Positions 13,176 to 25,926 are shown, numbered from the stretch's first letter. The stretch: 64,000 bases of DNA from Casuarina equisetifolia (GCA_028551475.1 CM052362.1:10787354-10851353); one strand, 5' to 3'. The notes: generated from the letters alone by a model not told the origin. Translations and numbers: made by a program.

Positions 13176-14446
13176 TGATAACTCTATTTTTATAGAGTTA
13201 TTTTATCTATTTTTTAGGTAATAAATAATACAATGCTTATGAGAAAATATTTGAACTCCTCTTATTTATTTAAATTTGTCTTGTTTTTGTAGCACAAGGA
13301 GGCAAGGAGAAAAGGAATGAACATGGAGAACCTGATGCTTATTGTGTGGCAAAATTGTAATATCAAGATCAAGAGAGTCAAGATGGGCTTGGGCTTTGGA
13401 TAATTGTTATTAGATTTTCTATTGTTATTGGATTTTCTATTTAAATAGAAAACCCAGTCATGTTAGGAATTCAAGTCTCAATTAATTTAGGAGTTCAAAA
13501 CCCAATTATTTTAGGTCTTTAAAACCCAATTGTTTTAGGTCTCTAAAACCCAATTCTACTAGGATAGGAGATAGGTCTAAACCTAAACCCTATTTAAGAG
13601 AAGAGAAGAGGCAAAAGAAAGGAGGAAATTGAGCACAACTCAAGAAAGAAGCCAAGAATTCAAGGTTTTCTTGAAGAGAAGACAAAAAGGGTGACAGACT
13701 TCTTGTTCTTGGATTCAAGATGCCTTCTTTATTTCTTATTACCATTCTTCCTCATTATTTCTTTATGTTTTAGTTTATTTTTGTTAGAGCTACGATGTAA
13801 CCTAATTATGATGGTATGAATCTTATGATTATTATGTTTTGCAAGATATTTTATTTATGTGAAGTTACATATTACGGAGTTTAATGCTTTTAGGTGATTA
13901 GCTACCACTTAGATGACTTGATTTGCATGTTAAAGACTGACAGGAAATAGCATGCAGTTGCTTCTTGTAATATGTAACCATAAATTAAATATGGATAGAC
14001 ATATACCATATTGTTTGTGTGGCTTTTGGTGTAAACTGAGAATATTAATAGATCCTAATGCATTTGGTTTGTTTCAATTCACATATAGAGATATAGTGAA
14101 TTAATGAACTAAGTAGGTTTGCTATACCTAGACATAGGATAGTAAATAAATTAGGAAATTCTGTCATCACATAGATATTATCTCTCTTGCAAGCATAAAT
14201 AATCAATATTAGTACCTAGTAATTATGGTGAAGTCATATGCTTTAACATATTTCTTTTATTAAGTTTTCTTAGACTTAGTTAGTTAATCTATCATCCATC
14301 AATTTGGTTTGCTAGATAAATTCTAGGAGTTATTCACCGTTAGTAATTAGTTGGTCTAGTAATCACCAATCTTTGTGGGACGATATCTTTCTTATCATTA
14401 TATTACTTGTTCGACATGTTCACTTGCATTTAGATTTCACCGAACA
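13176..14446 (+). mobile_element. Solo LTR, family A, copy 3
   Basis: This 1271-bp block starts TGATAACTC and ends CGAACA, with an exact 5-bp duplication CAATG (13171-13175 and 14447-14451). It splits the reverse transcriptase region of Copia fossil 2. A 9-bp inverted repeat (ATAACTCTA ... TAGAGTTAT) lies at its very start. It has no internal coding region. Confidence 0.9.
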
Positions 14447-16550
14447 CAATGTTACTAAAAACAAAGCTAGGTTGGTAGTCCAAGGCTATAGTCAAGATGA
14501 GGGGATAGATTATAATGAAACCTATACATTTGTGGCTAGGATGGAAGCTATTAGGATGTTACTTGCCTTTACATGTTTTAAAGACTTTAAATTGTATCAA
14601 ATGGATGTTAAAAGTGCATTTTATAATGGGTAATTAAAGAGGATGTGTGTGTTAAACAACCTCTAGGATATAAGGACCGTTTGCTACATGATCATGTTTT
14701 TAAACTAAATAGAGCACTTTGTGGTTTAAACCAAGCCCTATAGGTTTGGTATGAAAAATTAAGCATTTTTTTTGTTGAATAAAGGTTTTACAAAAGGAAG
14801 AGTAGATCATCTTTTGTTTATTAAAAACAAAGAGAATGATATATTGGTTGTTCAAGGGTATATGGATGACATAATTTTTAGACTAACAAAAGATGAATTG
14901 TGTAAAGAATTTGCAAATGAAATGAAAAAAAGAAATTGAAATGAGTATGATGGGTGAGTTAGGTTTCTTTCTTGGATTGCAATTCAAGCACACTTATTGT
15001 GGAAAATTCATTTGTCAATCCAACTTTAATAAAGCTCTTTTAAAGCATTTTAATTTTAAGAATATTAAATTGATCTCTACACCCATGAGCACCTTTGTTA
15101 CACTTGAGTGTGGAGATAAGAGCAAAAGTATAGACAACTGATTATATAGAAGCATGATAGAGTCTTTATTATATTTGATAGTTCCTAGACCTAATATCCT
15201 ATTTAGTGTATGCTTTTGTGCTCGGTTTCAATCTAATTCTAAAAGAAATACATCTAACACTGGTCAAAAGCATTTTTTGATATTTAAAGGATACTAAAAA
15301 CTTAAACATATGGTACCTTAGTGGTTCCAATTTTGAGTTACATTTTTATAGTGATGCTAACTATGCTAGATGTAAAGTAGATCGAAAAAGTACAAGTGGT
15401 ACATGTCACTTTCTTAGAATATACTTATTTTGTGGTACTCTAAAAAATAAAACAATGCAGCTATATTCACAATAAAAAATGAATATGTGGTTGCTGCAAG
15501 TTGTTATGCACAAATTTTATAAAAGAAATAGCAACTTGTTGATTTTGGTGTATATGTTAAAATTGTGTCACTTAAATATGATAACACTAGCGTTGTAAAC
15601 TTGACTAAAAATCCTATCCAACATTCTAACACTAAACGTTTAGAAATCAAGCATCATTTTATATGAGACCATGTAGCAAAAAAGGATATTTTAGTGACAT
15701 TTGTTTGCACTTAGCTTCAAATAGCATAAATTTTCACTAAACCACTAGGTAAGGAAAGATTCTATCAACTTTTACAAGATTTGGCTATGTGTACTTCAAA
15801 TAATTTAAATATTATTCCTTGATCACTTCATGGTTACTTTTTCCTTTAAATTGTGTTGTTGAGCCTATGCTAGAGTGCCTTGGTAGCACTACATTTTCTA
15901 ACATAAAAAAATTTCTTATCGTGAGGGGGAGGTTCATGCTGAATTGTCTATCTATTGATCCTTTATCAAGTTTTTGTGAGTATTCTTCAGTTTCTTTACT
16001 AAGGGGCTGACTTGCTACTTTTCAAAGAGAGTACACAAAATTAAAGTAGGAAGTTCTCTCTCTCTTGCTTCTCACTATATGGCTATCTTGGTTGTTGATT
16101 GGCTATAGTTTTCTTTCTATCTTTGGTTTGCACAACTATTTATTGCATCTTGCTCTCTCGGTACTCAATGTTCTTTGTTTTAATTGTCTAAAACTATTAT
16201 CCACTGTTGCTTATTTCTTTTTTTTCTTTTTTGTTTTTTTTTTGGAGTGTCCTTTCTAGTCAACTTTTTTTTTTCTCTATTTGTTGTTTTGGATGTTGAC
16301 AAAAAAAGGAAGAAACAATTGTTTTATGACTCAAAGAACTATTTTTGTTTTCTAAAGTTGGCACAAGACACTATGTTTAGTCCAATGTGATTGTACATGA
16401 ATTAGTGAATCTAAATATTAAATTTTAAAAGAATTTTTTTTATGTGATGGATGAATCAAATGAGAAATAGTTTTTCATATAAGGTTTTTTCCCTATAAAA
16501 AAGGAGGAGATTGTTGAATATATTTTCATATTGACAATATTTGAAAAATT

Positions 16551-16580
16551 ATATGTGTGTGTGTGTATATATATATATTA
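16551..16580. repeat. (TG)n(TA)n microsatellite
   Basis: A run of TG repeats passes into TA repeats within the 3' LTR of Copia fossil 2. Confidence 0.85.
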
Positions 16581-18215
16581 TTTGTTTCAATAATTCTTAT
16601 GTCAATAAAAATTGTGAAACATATGGAGAACAAATTAATAAACTAATGATTCTTTTTAGATACATAATTCCCACATACCAAAATGAGTTTTATGAAAATC
16701 TTGATGTGTGCAAATGATATGATACACAACTTACAAATTTATATGTGATTGTAATTCATTGGGCTCTGAGTGCAATAATCATATGTGACTTTACATATAA
16801 AGAGATCATGAGCTAATTCATATGTCTTTGTGCTTCCTTGAATACTAAGTTCTATATGATTGCATTGTGTGAGAGAAACAAAGAAAAGGTCATTAAAGCA
16901 AATGCACCATTTCAAATGGTGAGTTGGCAAGCCCATTTATAGGCGAGTATAAATGGGAAAGAAAGATAGAGAGAAAGGACATTTCTTTCATATTTGTTGC
17001 TGAAGAACGAAAACAAACCTTCTTTCACTTGCATGTTTCCATGGGAGTAAATAAGAATAGATTTTGATGGAACAATGTAAACTTTGCAAAAGGGATTTAG
17101 TTAGATTTGGCAAGAAGTTCTTTACCCTTCTTGAGATCTCATTTTTGTTCCATAAATGAAAAAAAAAGGTTGTAGAAATTAGGTCTTTGTGTGCTCTCAT
17201 TGACGACACTATCTTTACCCAATTTGAAAAGATTAAAGACTCTTATCTTGCGAAAATGGAATGATTTTGAAAGCTAGGGTTTTACAAATTAAGTCTTTGT
17301 GAGCTTTCAATTACTATCTTTGTTTGATTTCCAAAAATTAATGGCCTGTATTTTACTGGCATGATTTATAAGGAAATAGGGGAGATAATCAAATGGTAAA
17401 ATATTTGTTATTCTTTTTTATAAAGAGATGTTAGGGTTTCGATTATCATCATCACTCTTGTAAATCCTTTATAGCATATACTATCTTTGATCAAATAAGC
17501 ATTCTATTACTGAATAGCATTTTTTGGTAACATTGTTCTAGCATGAAAAATCCTTATTGTTATTGATTGCTTTATGACTCAAAATGTGTTAGAATGATTG
17601 ATGAATAAATGCATTATTCTCAAAAACTTGATTGAATTAGTACATGTTTTACTTGAATATTATATGTGTTGATCATATTGTTTCTTTAGTTCTCACGAAG
17701 CAACTTCACTACTACAGGCTATTGCTAGCTCTCCTCTAATTATGGCATTGTGTTGATTACATCAAGTTATTGTATCATCTCTAATTATCTTCAAGTGATA
17801 GTTTTGATTATTGTATTGTTAAGTTTAATTGTAGAATTTGTTATTGCTTAAGAGGCCATGTGTGATCTAGAATACTAATTGTGAGAGAAAATTGTTTGGT
17901 AGGCAAAGCCTTTGATTAAAAGGCTGCTTGTTGTATTGTAAATTGTTAAGCCATGTTAGGCTATTTGATTGTGGAGTAAATTGTAAATCCATGTGTTCCT
18001 TGAATAAAGGATTAGGGTATACTAAAATTAAGAGTAAAACTCTTTTATTTTACTAAAAAGGCTTTCTTACTATTGGTAAAAGGGAATGGACGTAAGTTTG
18101 AGTATTTGACCGAATCACTTTAAAAATTCTTGTATACTTTATTTTTCTATCTTTCATTATCTCTACATTAACAAAAATAAGAAAAATAAATAAACCCAAT
18201 CGAACCCCCCTGTTA

Positions 18216-19200
18216 TTAGGTTAACCCATATCTAATACTTTTTTTCTCTTTATAGTCTTTCTCATAACAAGAATTCTATTCTCCCTTCTTGTATTTATCA
18301 TAATAATACGGCCTTCCCCCACCCCTATTATGATTAGCCTAGTGTCACTTGGACTTAGAGGATTCACCTTTTGCAACTCGAGAAGAGACTCTATTATGCT
18401 AATAGTTTCATCAATTGTCTTCACTTCACAATGTTAAAGTTTTTGCCTTGCCTTATTTTGGAGACTATCCATGGAGTTGAAGAACAAGTCTTCTTCAATC
18501 ATGTTTGGAATTTGTAACATAAAAGTTGTAAACTCCTAAACATACTTTGTGGATAAAAGACGTGTGTCTCGACTCCCTTAATTTTTTCCTTGCCTTAAAT
18601 ACAACATTTTTAGAATAAAATTATTTTTTTTTTTCAATTCTATCTTAAAATTTTTAAAGGTATCAATATAGTATAAACCCATCATAATGTCACATTATCA
18701 ATGAGGAAAAGGAAAATAGTATGTACCTTAATAGGTTTGTCCTCAATGGCCATACCTTCAAAATATTACTCCATATGTCATGGAAAATTATCAACTTCCT
18801 CGTTGTTCCTTGTGACCCTAATCACTCCTAGCCACCTAATGTTGGACCTCTTAGGGACTCAACTTGAGTTTTAAGTACTAACAATGCCTCCTTAATTGTC
18901 TTCTTGAGGTTGATCACACCCTTGTGCTTTATGAACTTGACTTTTCCCCTCTCTTGTAGGACTCCTTGAGCTTGTCGACTTCACCAAACACATGTGCCTC
19001 CAACATAAAGAAGTCATGCTACTGTTGTTCTACTTGTTCATCCATTCCTTAATATCCTGTTAAAGGAGGTTAAGCTTCGCCTCCAATGATGTGACAATGT
19101 CTAAGATTGACTTCAACTTGTCCTCTTTCCTTCTTGGGGAGGAGGAGCAACAACATTGCTTTATTGAGTGCCTCCTACCCACTCTTCTACTACACCAAAC
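18216..19200 (-). mobile_element. Gypsy gag relic
   Basis: Minus-strand reading gives segments typical of plant Ty3/Gypsy gag. One is a coiled N-terminal part near 19030-19130. Another corresponds to the common motif 'IPNMTEEDLLF...MD.LQ.WAKQ' near 18420-18510, followed by an acidic helix (DETISIIESLLELQ) near 18370-18420. Only gag is visible. It is broken. The LINE poly(A) end abuts it at 19200. Confidence 0.62.
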
Positions 19201-19276
19201 TTTTTTTTTTTTGGTGCAAGGTCAAATTATATATCACCCGTAAAAAATTTACAAGATTGTTCGATTACAAATATCA

Positions 19277-22200
19277 TCATCTAAGCTCAAATATTGCACT
19301 TGGCAAATTCCAAAGCTCTTGTAAAAATTTATTACAATTTGTAAGCTTGACTCCTCTGGTAGATGAAATCTTGCCTCTCACGTCCTTCTTGATTTTAGCA
19401 ATAACGGTTGAGTTTTCTAGACTTGTATTGCTGAATCTTCTTCTATTCCTTTCGCTCCAAATGTGATACAATACGGCCTTGAAAGATATACTAAGCAAAG
19501 TAGCTGCAAAGCTCTTCCTCTTAACAATGTTGATCATCCAACATATTTCAGCTCTCCAATGTTCAATTCTTCGAGTTAATCCATTCATGCCTAACAAAGC
19601 CTTCCAAATGTAGTTTGTGAACCTACACTTAAAAAATAAATGTTCATGTGATTCTTCTTCTTGTTGGCAGAGGTTGCATCGTAGATCCACTGAACTATTC
19701 CATTTTGCCACCTGATCTGCTGTGGATAGTTTGTCTCTTAAAATGATCCAACATATAAAATTATGATTCGGTACTCCTTCTTTCCAAACAAGTGTTGCCC
19801 ATTTGGAATCTTCTCTGTTCTCTTTTAGTGCTACATAACTCTTGGCAATATTGTATTCTGAGTCTGTCACTAGTTGTGTTAGTTCACTTCTTACTTGTAA
19901 AATATTCCTAAAACTCCAAGCTAGTGATCCTTTCATCTCAACTTCTAATACATTCCTTTCCTTCAAATTTTTTGTTATCATCCATTTAACCCATAAGAAG
20001 TTTGAATTAGGGTGCACAAGAGACCATAGGAGTTTTCCAATTGCTGCTTTATTCCAAGTGTGAATGTCTATCAAACCTAGTCCTCTAGAAACTGTAGGCC
20101 AGCAAACTTCTTTCCATGCCACTTTCGCTACACATCCTCCATTAGATTTACCTGTCCAAAGGAAAGTTCTAATCCTTTTTTCAATTTCATAAAGGGTCTA
20201 TTTTGGCAGTAGAAAAATTTGCATCCAATATGTTTGCAATGAGAACAGAACACTTTTGGCTAGCTGCAGTCTCCCCCCATAACTAATATGCTTAGACTCC
20301 CAACCTTCAATTCTTCTCAATATCTTTTCTGTCAAGATAATACAATCTAGGTTGGAGAGTCTTTTAGTAATCAATGGTACTCCTAAGTATTTTATAGGAA
20401 GTTAGCCTTCTTGGATAGGAATATGATCAAGTATTAGAGCCTTTTCCTGTTCTGACAAGCCTGAAAAGAAAATTTGACACTTCTCTGGATGCATCTTCAA
20501 ACCTGTTATATCTTCAAACTCTTGCATAACATCTAGTAAACATAATATGGACTCAATATCTCCATGAGCAAACAAAAAGAGATCATCAGCAAAGCATAAA
20601 TGAGTGATCTTTTCTTTAGTGCATTTCCAGTGAAATTTAAACATTCTAGAAGATACTTTATTTTGTATAATTCTGTTAAGAATCTCCATCACAATAACAA
20701 AGAGAAAAGGAGAGAGAGGGTCTCCTTGTCTAAGTCTCTTTGCCCCCTTAAAAAAACTTGTATGAGAGCCATTAATATTCACAGAATATCCTACAGTAGT
20801 GATGCAGCTTTCAATCAGCAATCTAAATTTGTCTGGGAACTTCAAAACTTCCAGTGTATTTAAGATTGCATTCCAGTCTACTGAATCATATGCTTTCATA
20901 ATATCAACCTTAATTGCCACCCTTTTCCCATGAATATCTTTGTGATAATTATGCATTAACTCTTGACACAACAAAATATTTTCCTTAATGTTCCTTCCTG
21001 GCACAAAAGCTGTCTGACACGGATGTATGAAATAAGGCAAAGCTAAACTTAGTCTTCCTGCCACAATTTTAGATATGATCTTGTACAACACATTGCAACA
21101 AGATATTGGTCTAAAATCTTTTATATTGGTGGCATTAATTTTCTTAGGGACAAGAGAGATTACTGTTGAATTTATGCTTCGCAGTAGCTGTCTCCTTTGA
21201 AAGAAAGCTATTACTGCATCTTCTATGTCACTCCCTATAATACTCCATGCTTTCTTGAAGAAGAAGCTATTATATCCATCAGGACCTAGAGCTTTGTAAT
21301 CACCAAAAGTATTAAGGACCTTTTGTATATCCTTTCTTTGAACGTCTGCTATAAGGCTTCTCTTTATCTCTTCTGGAATTTCCATAGGAAATAACTCTCT
21401 TAATCTTGTTTCTGATGGTTGAGGTTGGTTTGCCCTCCCTAGCAAGTTTTGATAATAATTTAGAATTTTGTTCTTTATCATTTCAGGATCTTCAGTAAGT
21501 TGCCCATCATCTAATTCCAGCTTGACAATGTGATTTTTTGCTCTCCTCCTCATCATGCTTCCAAAAAAGACTTTACTATTACAATCTCCCTCTTTCAGCC
21601 AATTATTCCTTGATTTTTGCTTCAAAAGTATTTCTTCATGCTTGCTATATATTAGTAACTTTTCTAACCACTCCTTTTCTTCATTGCGCAATTGGGTATT
21701 TGAAGGATCATCAAAGAGCTTTGCTTGTGCTATTTGTAGCTGCTTTCTTGCTACCTCTGTTTTCCTTGGTAGTTCTCCAAATTCCTCTCTATTTAGCTTT
21801 CTCAACTCTTTTTTCATTTCCTTCAACTTTATCATTATTCTGTACATTATAGTGTCATCAACCCTTTGTTGCCAAATATTCTTCACTATTGTCATAAATT
21901 GAGGGTTGTCTGGCTAAAAGTTGAAAAATCTAAAAGTCCTTTTCTGACTTGGTCTATTATTGCCCACCTTGATAATGCAAGGACTGTGATATGACAATCC
22001 AGGAGTACTAAATTCAATGGAGAAATCCATATTACTTTGCAGCCATTTAGGGTTTACCAAACATCTATCCAATTTACAACCTTTGAACCCTATTCCTTTA
22101 CCTTTGTTCGTCCATGATAGGAGCGGTCCTACAAAGTTTGGTTCTATAAGTTCTGCATCACTTATGAAATTGTTGAAATCTTCTATTCCTTCTATCCATC

Positions 22201-22666
22201 TACTAGCTACACTAACCCTCTCATTTAGATTCCTCACTGTATTAAAATCCCATACTAGTAGCCATTGAGTGTTCTTTCCATAACTGTTATAACATTGTGT
22301 GAGGTTACTCCAAAGATCCTTTCGTTCATTTGCTGCATTTGTTGCATAGATGGCAGATAAGTACCATACTTCATGTCCCTTTTCCACTTTACAATTCACA
22401 ACCTGTTTAGAACTACTAAGCACTGTGATGTTGAGCTGTGGCTTTTTCCATACAATCCAAATCCTACCATTTTCATTATCTCTATAATTATGGATAAAAC
22501 CCCATTGGGGAAAAAGAGAATCTATCACCCATTGTGCTTTATCTTCTTTTATTTTGTGTTCTAATAGAATGACAATGTCAGCTTTGGCATTCTCGATAAC
22601 TTCTCGTACCTCCTTTTATTTAGGGCTTTTATTCAAGCCCCTGACATTCCATGAGAATATGATCAT
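19277..22666 (-). pseudogene. LINE ORF2 (endonuclease, reverse transcriptase, zf-RVT), four stops
   Basis: The reading frame runs 1130 codons in one frame from the ATG at 22666-22664. The N-terminal endonuclease (22666-21914) opens with FSWNVRGLN and keeps LLEHK, but the usual GDFN reads WDFN and the usual SDHSP reads SYHSP, so catalysis is probably lost. The reverse transcriptase (21895-20402) is continuous for 497 codons and has KALGPDG, RQGDPLSPFLF and FADD. The C-terminal zf-RVT domain (20122-19277) has CNLC and HLFFKC. In-frame stops lie at 22618-22616 (TAA), 21916-21914 (TAG), 20404-20402 (TAA) and 20200-20198 (TAG). The ORF2 ATG overlaps the ORF1 stop as ATGA. Confidence 0.9.
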
Positions 22667-24096
22667 TTGTCTGGGGGTATAGTGTTTTCTCCTTCAACAC
22701 CTTCAAGACCTACAATATCATTGCATCTTGCTTCATTTGGTTCTTGATGATTACTTATCAGCACACTAAATCTATTACTGGTATTGTCCTTCTCACATGT
22801 ATTCCTTTTGGGGCTCCTTTTGTTTCCCTTTCCATTCACACTTGCTTTATTGCTTTGTTCTAATTTGGCTTTTGGACTTATGGTGGATTCAACTTCATGT
22901 GTTATTGAATTTACAATCTTATCTCTTATATCTTCATGTCCTTGCTCGTCATGAACTTGATCTTCATTACCTTTATCCAAATTTTCTTTATCCTCACATC
23001 CTTCATCATATTTCTCCGTCTGACTTAATGGCTTTTGAACTGGAACCCATATCTCCTTTTTCTTTATAACACACTCCTTATGTCCAAAGCAATCACATTT
23101 CTTACATATTTCAGGTAACCAACAATACTCCATTCCTGCCTCAAAAATAGTACCATTTCCCATGTCAATTTCAAATGAAGTTGGTAGAGAACACTTTGTA
23201 TCTATTTCAACACATACTTTTGTATATGATATCCTTTGTCTATGTTTGGTAGCTTTATCCATGTATAGTGGCTTTCCAACAGCACTAGCTACATAGCTCA
23301 TACCAATCTCATCCCATAAAGCATGTGGGACATTGTGCAACTTTATCCAAATTGGTATTGAAGTGATTTTTCCTTTCTGCAGTCTAATAGTGTTATGCCA
23401 TTTTTGTAGAAACATTGGTTTTCCTACCACATCACAAACTCCAGCTTCTAATACTTCCTCCATCTTTTGTTTATCAGAGAATCTAAAAAAGAAGAAGTCA
23501 CTGTCTGTTGCAGAAATATCTATTAAGCTTTGTTTTCCCCGTTGCTTTTCTACAATTCCTTTTACAACAGAAAATGGTAATTTTGAACCCAAAAAGAAAC
23601 CCACAACACAATTTTCATAGAATTTACTTCCTTCTTCAATAACTTCCTTAGGAGGGGCAACTCTAATTTTCCCATCATTTAATACCGGTGGCTGGTATTT
23701 CATATGAGCATTTTGTGCTAATCCTCCTACTAGAACCTTACTCCAAAATTCATGTTTTCCTTTATGTTCAAAACTCTCCTTAAAGATAATGTTGTTTATC
23801 TCTTCTAGCCTCTCATTTTTCTCCTTATTTCTTGTAGGCCCTTGGAATAAACTTTCTTGGATTTCTTGTTCAATTCTCTCCTTGTCTTGTTGAGATAATA
23901 CATTATCCTTGGTCACACTTCCTTTAGCCATGTTCCTATTTGCAAGGGTTAATCGTCCATATTTCATTATTTTAACTTCTGTATCATTATTTTCTCCTAA
24001 AGATTTCCAACACTCTTTAAGTTTCCTTATTTTCCTTTTCTCTCTTCTCTCAAACTCAGCACTCTCTGGGTCTATCCTCTGGAAATCCTTGACCAT
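22663..24096 (-). CDS. LINE ORF1 protein (DUF4283, zinc knuckle)
   Basis: This is an intact 477-residue frame. Residues about 140-330 match the plant LINE/Copia-associated DUF4283 fold: a conserved FF.FRF strand, then 'IPIWIKLHNVPHALWDE', 'ASAVGKPLYMD' and 'VCVEIDTKCSLP'. A zinc-knuckle-like CKKCDCFGHKEC follows at about residue 335. The C-terminal third is highly charged and low in complexity. In the family ORF1 binds the element RNA and acts as a chaperone. It is followed directly by ORF2 through an ATGA overlap. It is transposon-borne, not a host gene. Confidence 0.88.
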   Translation of the reverse strand: MVKDFQRIDPESAEFERREKRKIRKLKECWKSLGENNDTEVKIMKYGRLTLANRNMAKGSVTKDNVLSQQDKERIEQEIQESLFQGPTRNKEKNERLEEINNIIFKESFEHKGKHEFWSKVLVGGLAQNAHMKYQPPVLNDGKIRVAPPKEVIEEGSKFYENCVVGFFLGSKLPFSVVKGIVEKQRGKQSLIDISATDSDFFFFRFSDKQKMEEVLEAGVCDVVGKPMFLQKWHNTIRLQKGKITSIPIWIKLHNVPHALWDEIGMSYVASAVGKPLYMDKATKHRQRISYTKVCVEIDTKCSLPTSFEIDMGNGTIFEAGMEYCWLPEICKKCDCFGHKECVIKKKEIWVPVQKPLSQTEKYDEGCEDKENLDKGNEDQVHDEQGHEDIRDKIVNSITHEVESTISPKAKLEQSNKASVNGKGNKRSPKRNTCEKDNTSNRFSVLISNHQEPNEARCNDIVGLEGVEGENTIPPDK

Positions 24097-24407
24097 CAGC
24101 AGTTACCAACTTAGTACTTAACTAATTTGATAGGCAAGATTTTGGTAAGATGTACCAAAAGTTCATAATCTACTCAGTATATAGACCTGATAGATTCTGC
24201 CTTCTTCTACCGACAATCTACTTAAATCCCTTTAACTTAACTTAATAGAAACATGGCTTTTAGTAGGTATATCCTTTTTTTATCACTCCAAAACAAATAT
24301 CTTAACTAAGCAATCAATAAATCAAAACACACCACGAGCAACAAAATTCACACCTAACTCTCACTACACCAACTTCTACTCTAAATTGCAAATCCAATAT
24401 AAAAAAA

Positions 24408-24536
24408 TAAAAATAAAATAAAATAAAATAAAAAATAAAACACACAGAAACAACACTCACTTCAACAGAGTCTATCCTAATTATAATCTAATACACAAAT
24501 TTTTTTTTTTCCATACTCTTTTTTTTTTTTTTTTTA
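24408..24536. repeat. A/T simple repeats in LINE 5' region
   Basis: AAAAT-type repeats at 24408-24440 are followed by T runs at 24499-24510 and about 24518-24534. Confidence 0.8.
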
Positions 24537-24699
24537 CACTTACCTCCGAGCCTAGGAGATCCGGCGATCAGCCATCAGATCTTGTCTCCCAGTGCAATAG
24601 GTCTTCCAGTGCCACCACCAAACACGCGGCCTTGGAAACTCCTTGCTTACAGGAATAACACCTCATTGCACCCAATGGTCGATAAGATCAACTCTAAAA

Positions 24700-24840
24700 T
24701 CACAGAGCGGTGCTGAGAGTAGTCAATTAACCGACCCCATTGCTTCTCTATCTCAGCTATTGCAAACTTTTTGTGATTCCTATTGATCGACCTCTGCATC
24801 TTGTTAGCTTGTCCCTCAACATTGAAAGATCGAGCGTCTT
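24700..24840 (-). pseudogene. Inverted VTL remnant a (N-terminal part)
   Basis: Minus-strand reading gives DARSFNVEGQANK (about 24839-24801), which aligns with EAKSFDVEGQVQ at residues 14-25 of the VTL genes. Shortly after comes a weaker match, KFAIAEIEKQWGRL, to VFDYAKRAQWLRA. The similarity then fades. It lies about 1.1 kb upstream of, and divergent from, VTL gene 1. It is the weakest of the five inverted remnants. Confidence 0.5.
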
Positions 24841-24899
24841 CCAAAAGGATGGTGGTAAGCTTTATTAGCAGGCGAGGAAGAATAAAAGGCGGACAAGAG

Positions 24900-25090
24900 A
24901 TAATTGACAACGGTCGTCGAGGAGCGTGGGGAGAATACGCCTTTGGGAACGTTAAATTATAAAGGAATTATAGAATAGATATTTGATGGCGGTCATGTTA
25001 GATAGGTGAAAAGCGTTGTCTTGGGGAATCTGACGCGTTTCCGCAATTGGTCTTCCAGTCCCAACACCAACCACGGCAAGCCATGTTTGC
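24900..25090 (+). repeat. VTL upstream repeat block, unit 1
   Basis: This segment runs from 'TTGACAACGGTCGTCGAGGA' to the GCGTTGTC...GCGTTTCC motif. It recurs upstream of every VTL gene: 31570-31910 (two copies), 35340-35510, 43222-43510 (two copies) and 47505-47640. It separates the inverted remnant from the promoter. Its function is unknown; it may be just part of the duplicated unit. A 24-base stretch at 25046-25069 resembles 24602-24625. Confidence 0.65.
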
Positions 25091-25724
25091 ATGTGTGTAT
25101 GAACTCTCGGTTTTCTTCGATTGCAAATATTGATAGTTTTCCTTTTACGCTTACCACCTAAACTACTTCTGACCATCTTTGACGTATGATAATATTCCAC
25201 GTATTCTTTAAAAGTGCTGAAGCCCACCTTAAAGTCACTATCGTATTATAGTGTAATATTTCAGTATTAAATCAAAACTAGACTGATGTGATTTATACTA
25301 AATTTAAATTTGATTACTTAACCCATTAACTATGTGATCGGCTGTGATCTCTTTTCCCTGTTATTGTACTTTAACCTTAATTTGATATATGGTTAGAATT
25401 AAAAGAAAAGAAAATAAGCATGAGATTAACAAGACGATTTTGAGATTGTGAATGCGTCATGAATAATCAATGATATAATAATTAAGATTGAAAAAATGCA
25501 ACCTAAGTTTAACTGCTGTATAAATATATTTCCTTAGTCCCTATCGTCTGAGTCAGCCTGAGTTTTCTGATATTTAGACATCTCAGAAAGCCGCAGTTCA
25601 AGGCTCGTAGAAATGTGGTTACCATATTTAATTAATAAAAGCGAATCTAGCTTTGCTAAGCGTCCCGTTAAAGCCCCCTCGCCAACCCAAAAAAGAGAGA
25701 GAAAAAAAAAGGGTGTAGTTTCTC

Positions 25725-25860
25725 GTGTGAACGCATTGGATTCCAAGGATAGGCCACCACTTTCCCCCATTTGTAAGTGGGGCACCACTACATCCCAACT
25801 ACACGACTCTTTTGTACATAAATAGCAGACGCGGGGCGTGTGCCATCCACACTCCTCCAT
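25725..25860 (+). promoter_or_regulatory. Promoter of VTL gene 1
   Basis: The conserved block GTGTGAACGCATTGGA (25725-25740) is followed by a TATA-like CATAAATA (25817-25824) and a conserved CCACACTCCTCCATATCT start region (about 25847-25864). The same order occurs upstream of the other VTL genes. The TATA box lies about 105 bp before the ATG. Confidence 0.7.
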
Positions 25861-25926
25861 ATCTAAACTTTACTTCCTGATTTCCTTTGCTGGCTTACCA
25901 TAGCCTTCTTTGCTGTCATTCCTTCC

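Larger units (their letters stand above)
11307..18215 (+). mobile_element. Copia LTR retrotransposon fossil 2
   Basis: Recognisable parts in order: gag with a zinc knuckle (CFECRKLGHIRANC near 11690-11730), a protease-like start (about 12440), a gag-pre-integrase motif (about 12640-12770), reverse transcriptase (about 13000-13170 and 14452-14900) and RNase H (about 15330-15800). A purine tract (AAAAAAGGAGGAGATT) leads into the 3' LTR, which starts TGTTGAATATA at 16512 and runs to roughly 18215. A matching 5' LTR was not found. A family A solo LTR sits at 13176-14446. The element is broken and old. Confidence 0.82.
19201..24600 (-). mobile_element. L1-type LINE, nearly full length
   Basis: This is a plant L1 clade non-LTR retrotransposon on the minus strand. 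Order on that strand: 5' UTR (about 24600-24097, with A/T-rich simple repeats), ORF1 (24096-22663), ORF2 (22666-19277), a short 3' UTR and a 12-base A tail (T run at 19201-19212). The 5' boundary is uncertain. A weak candidate target duplication CACCAAAC is seen at 19193-19200 and 24616-24623. ORF1 is intact and ORF2 has four in-frame stops but no frameshift that I can see, so the copy is relatively young. Confidence 0.88.
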
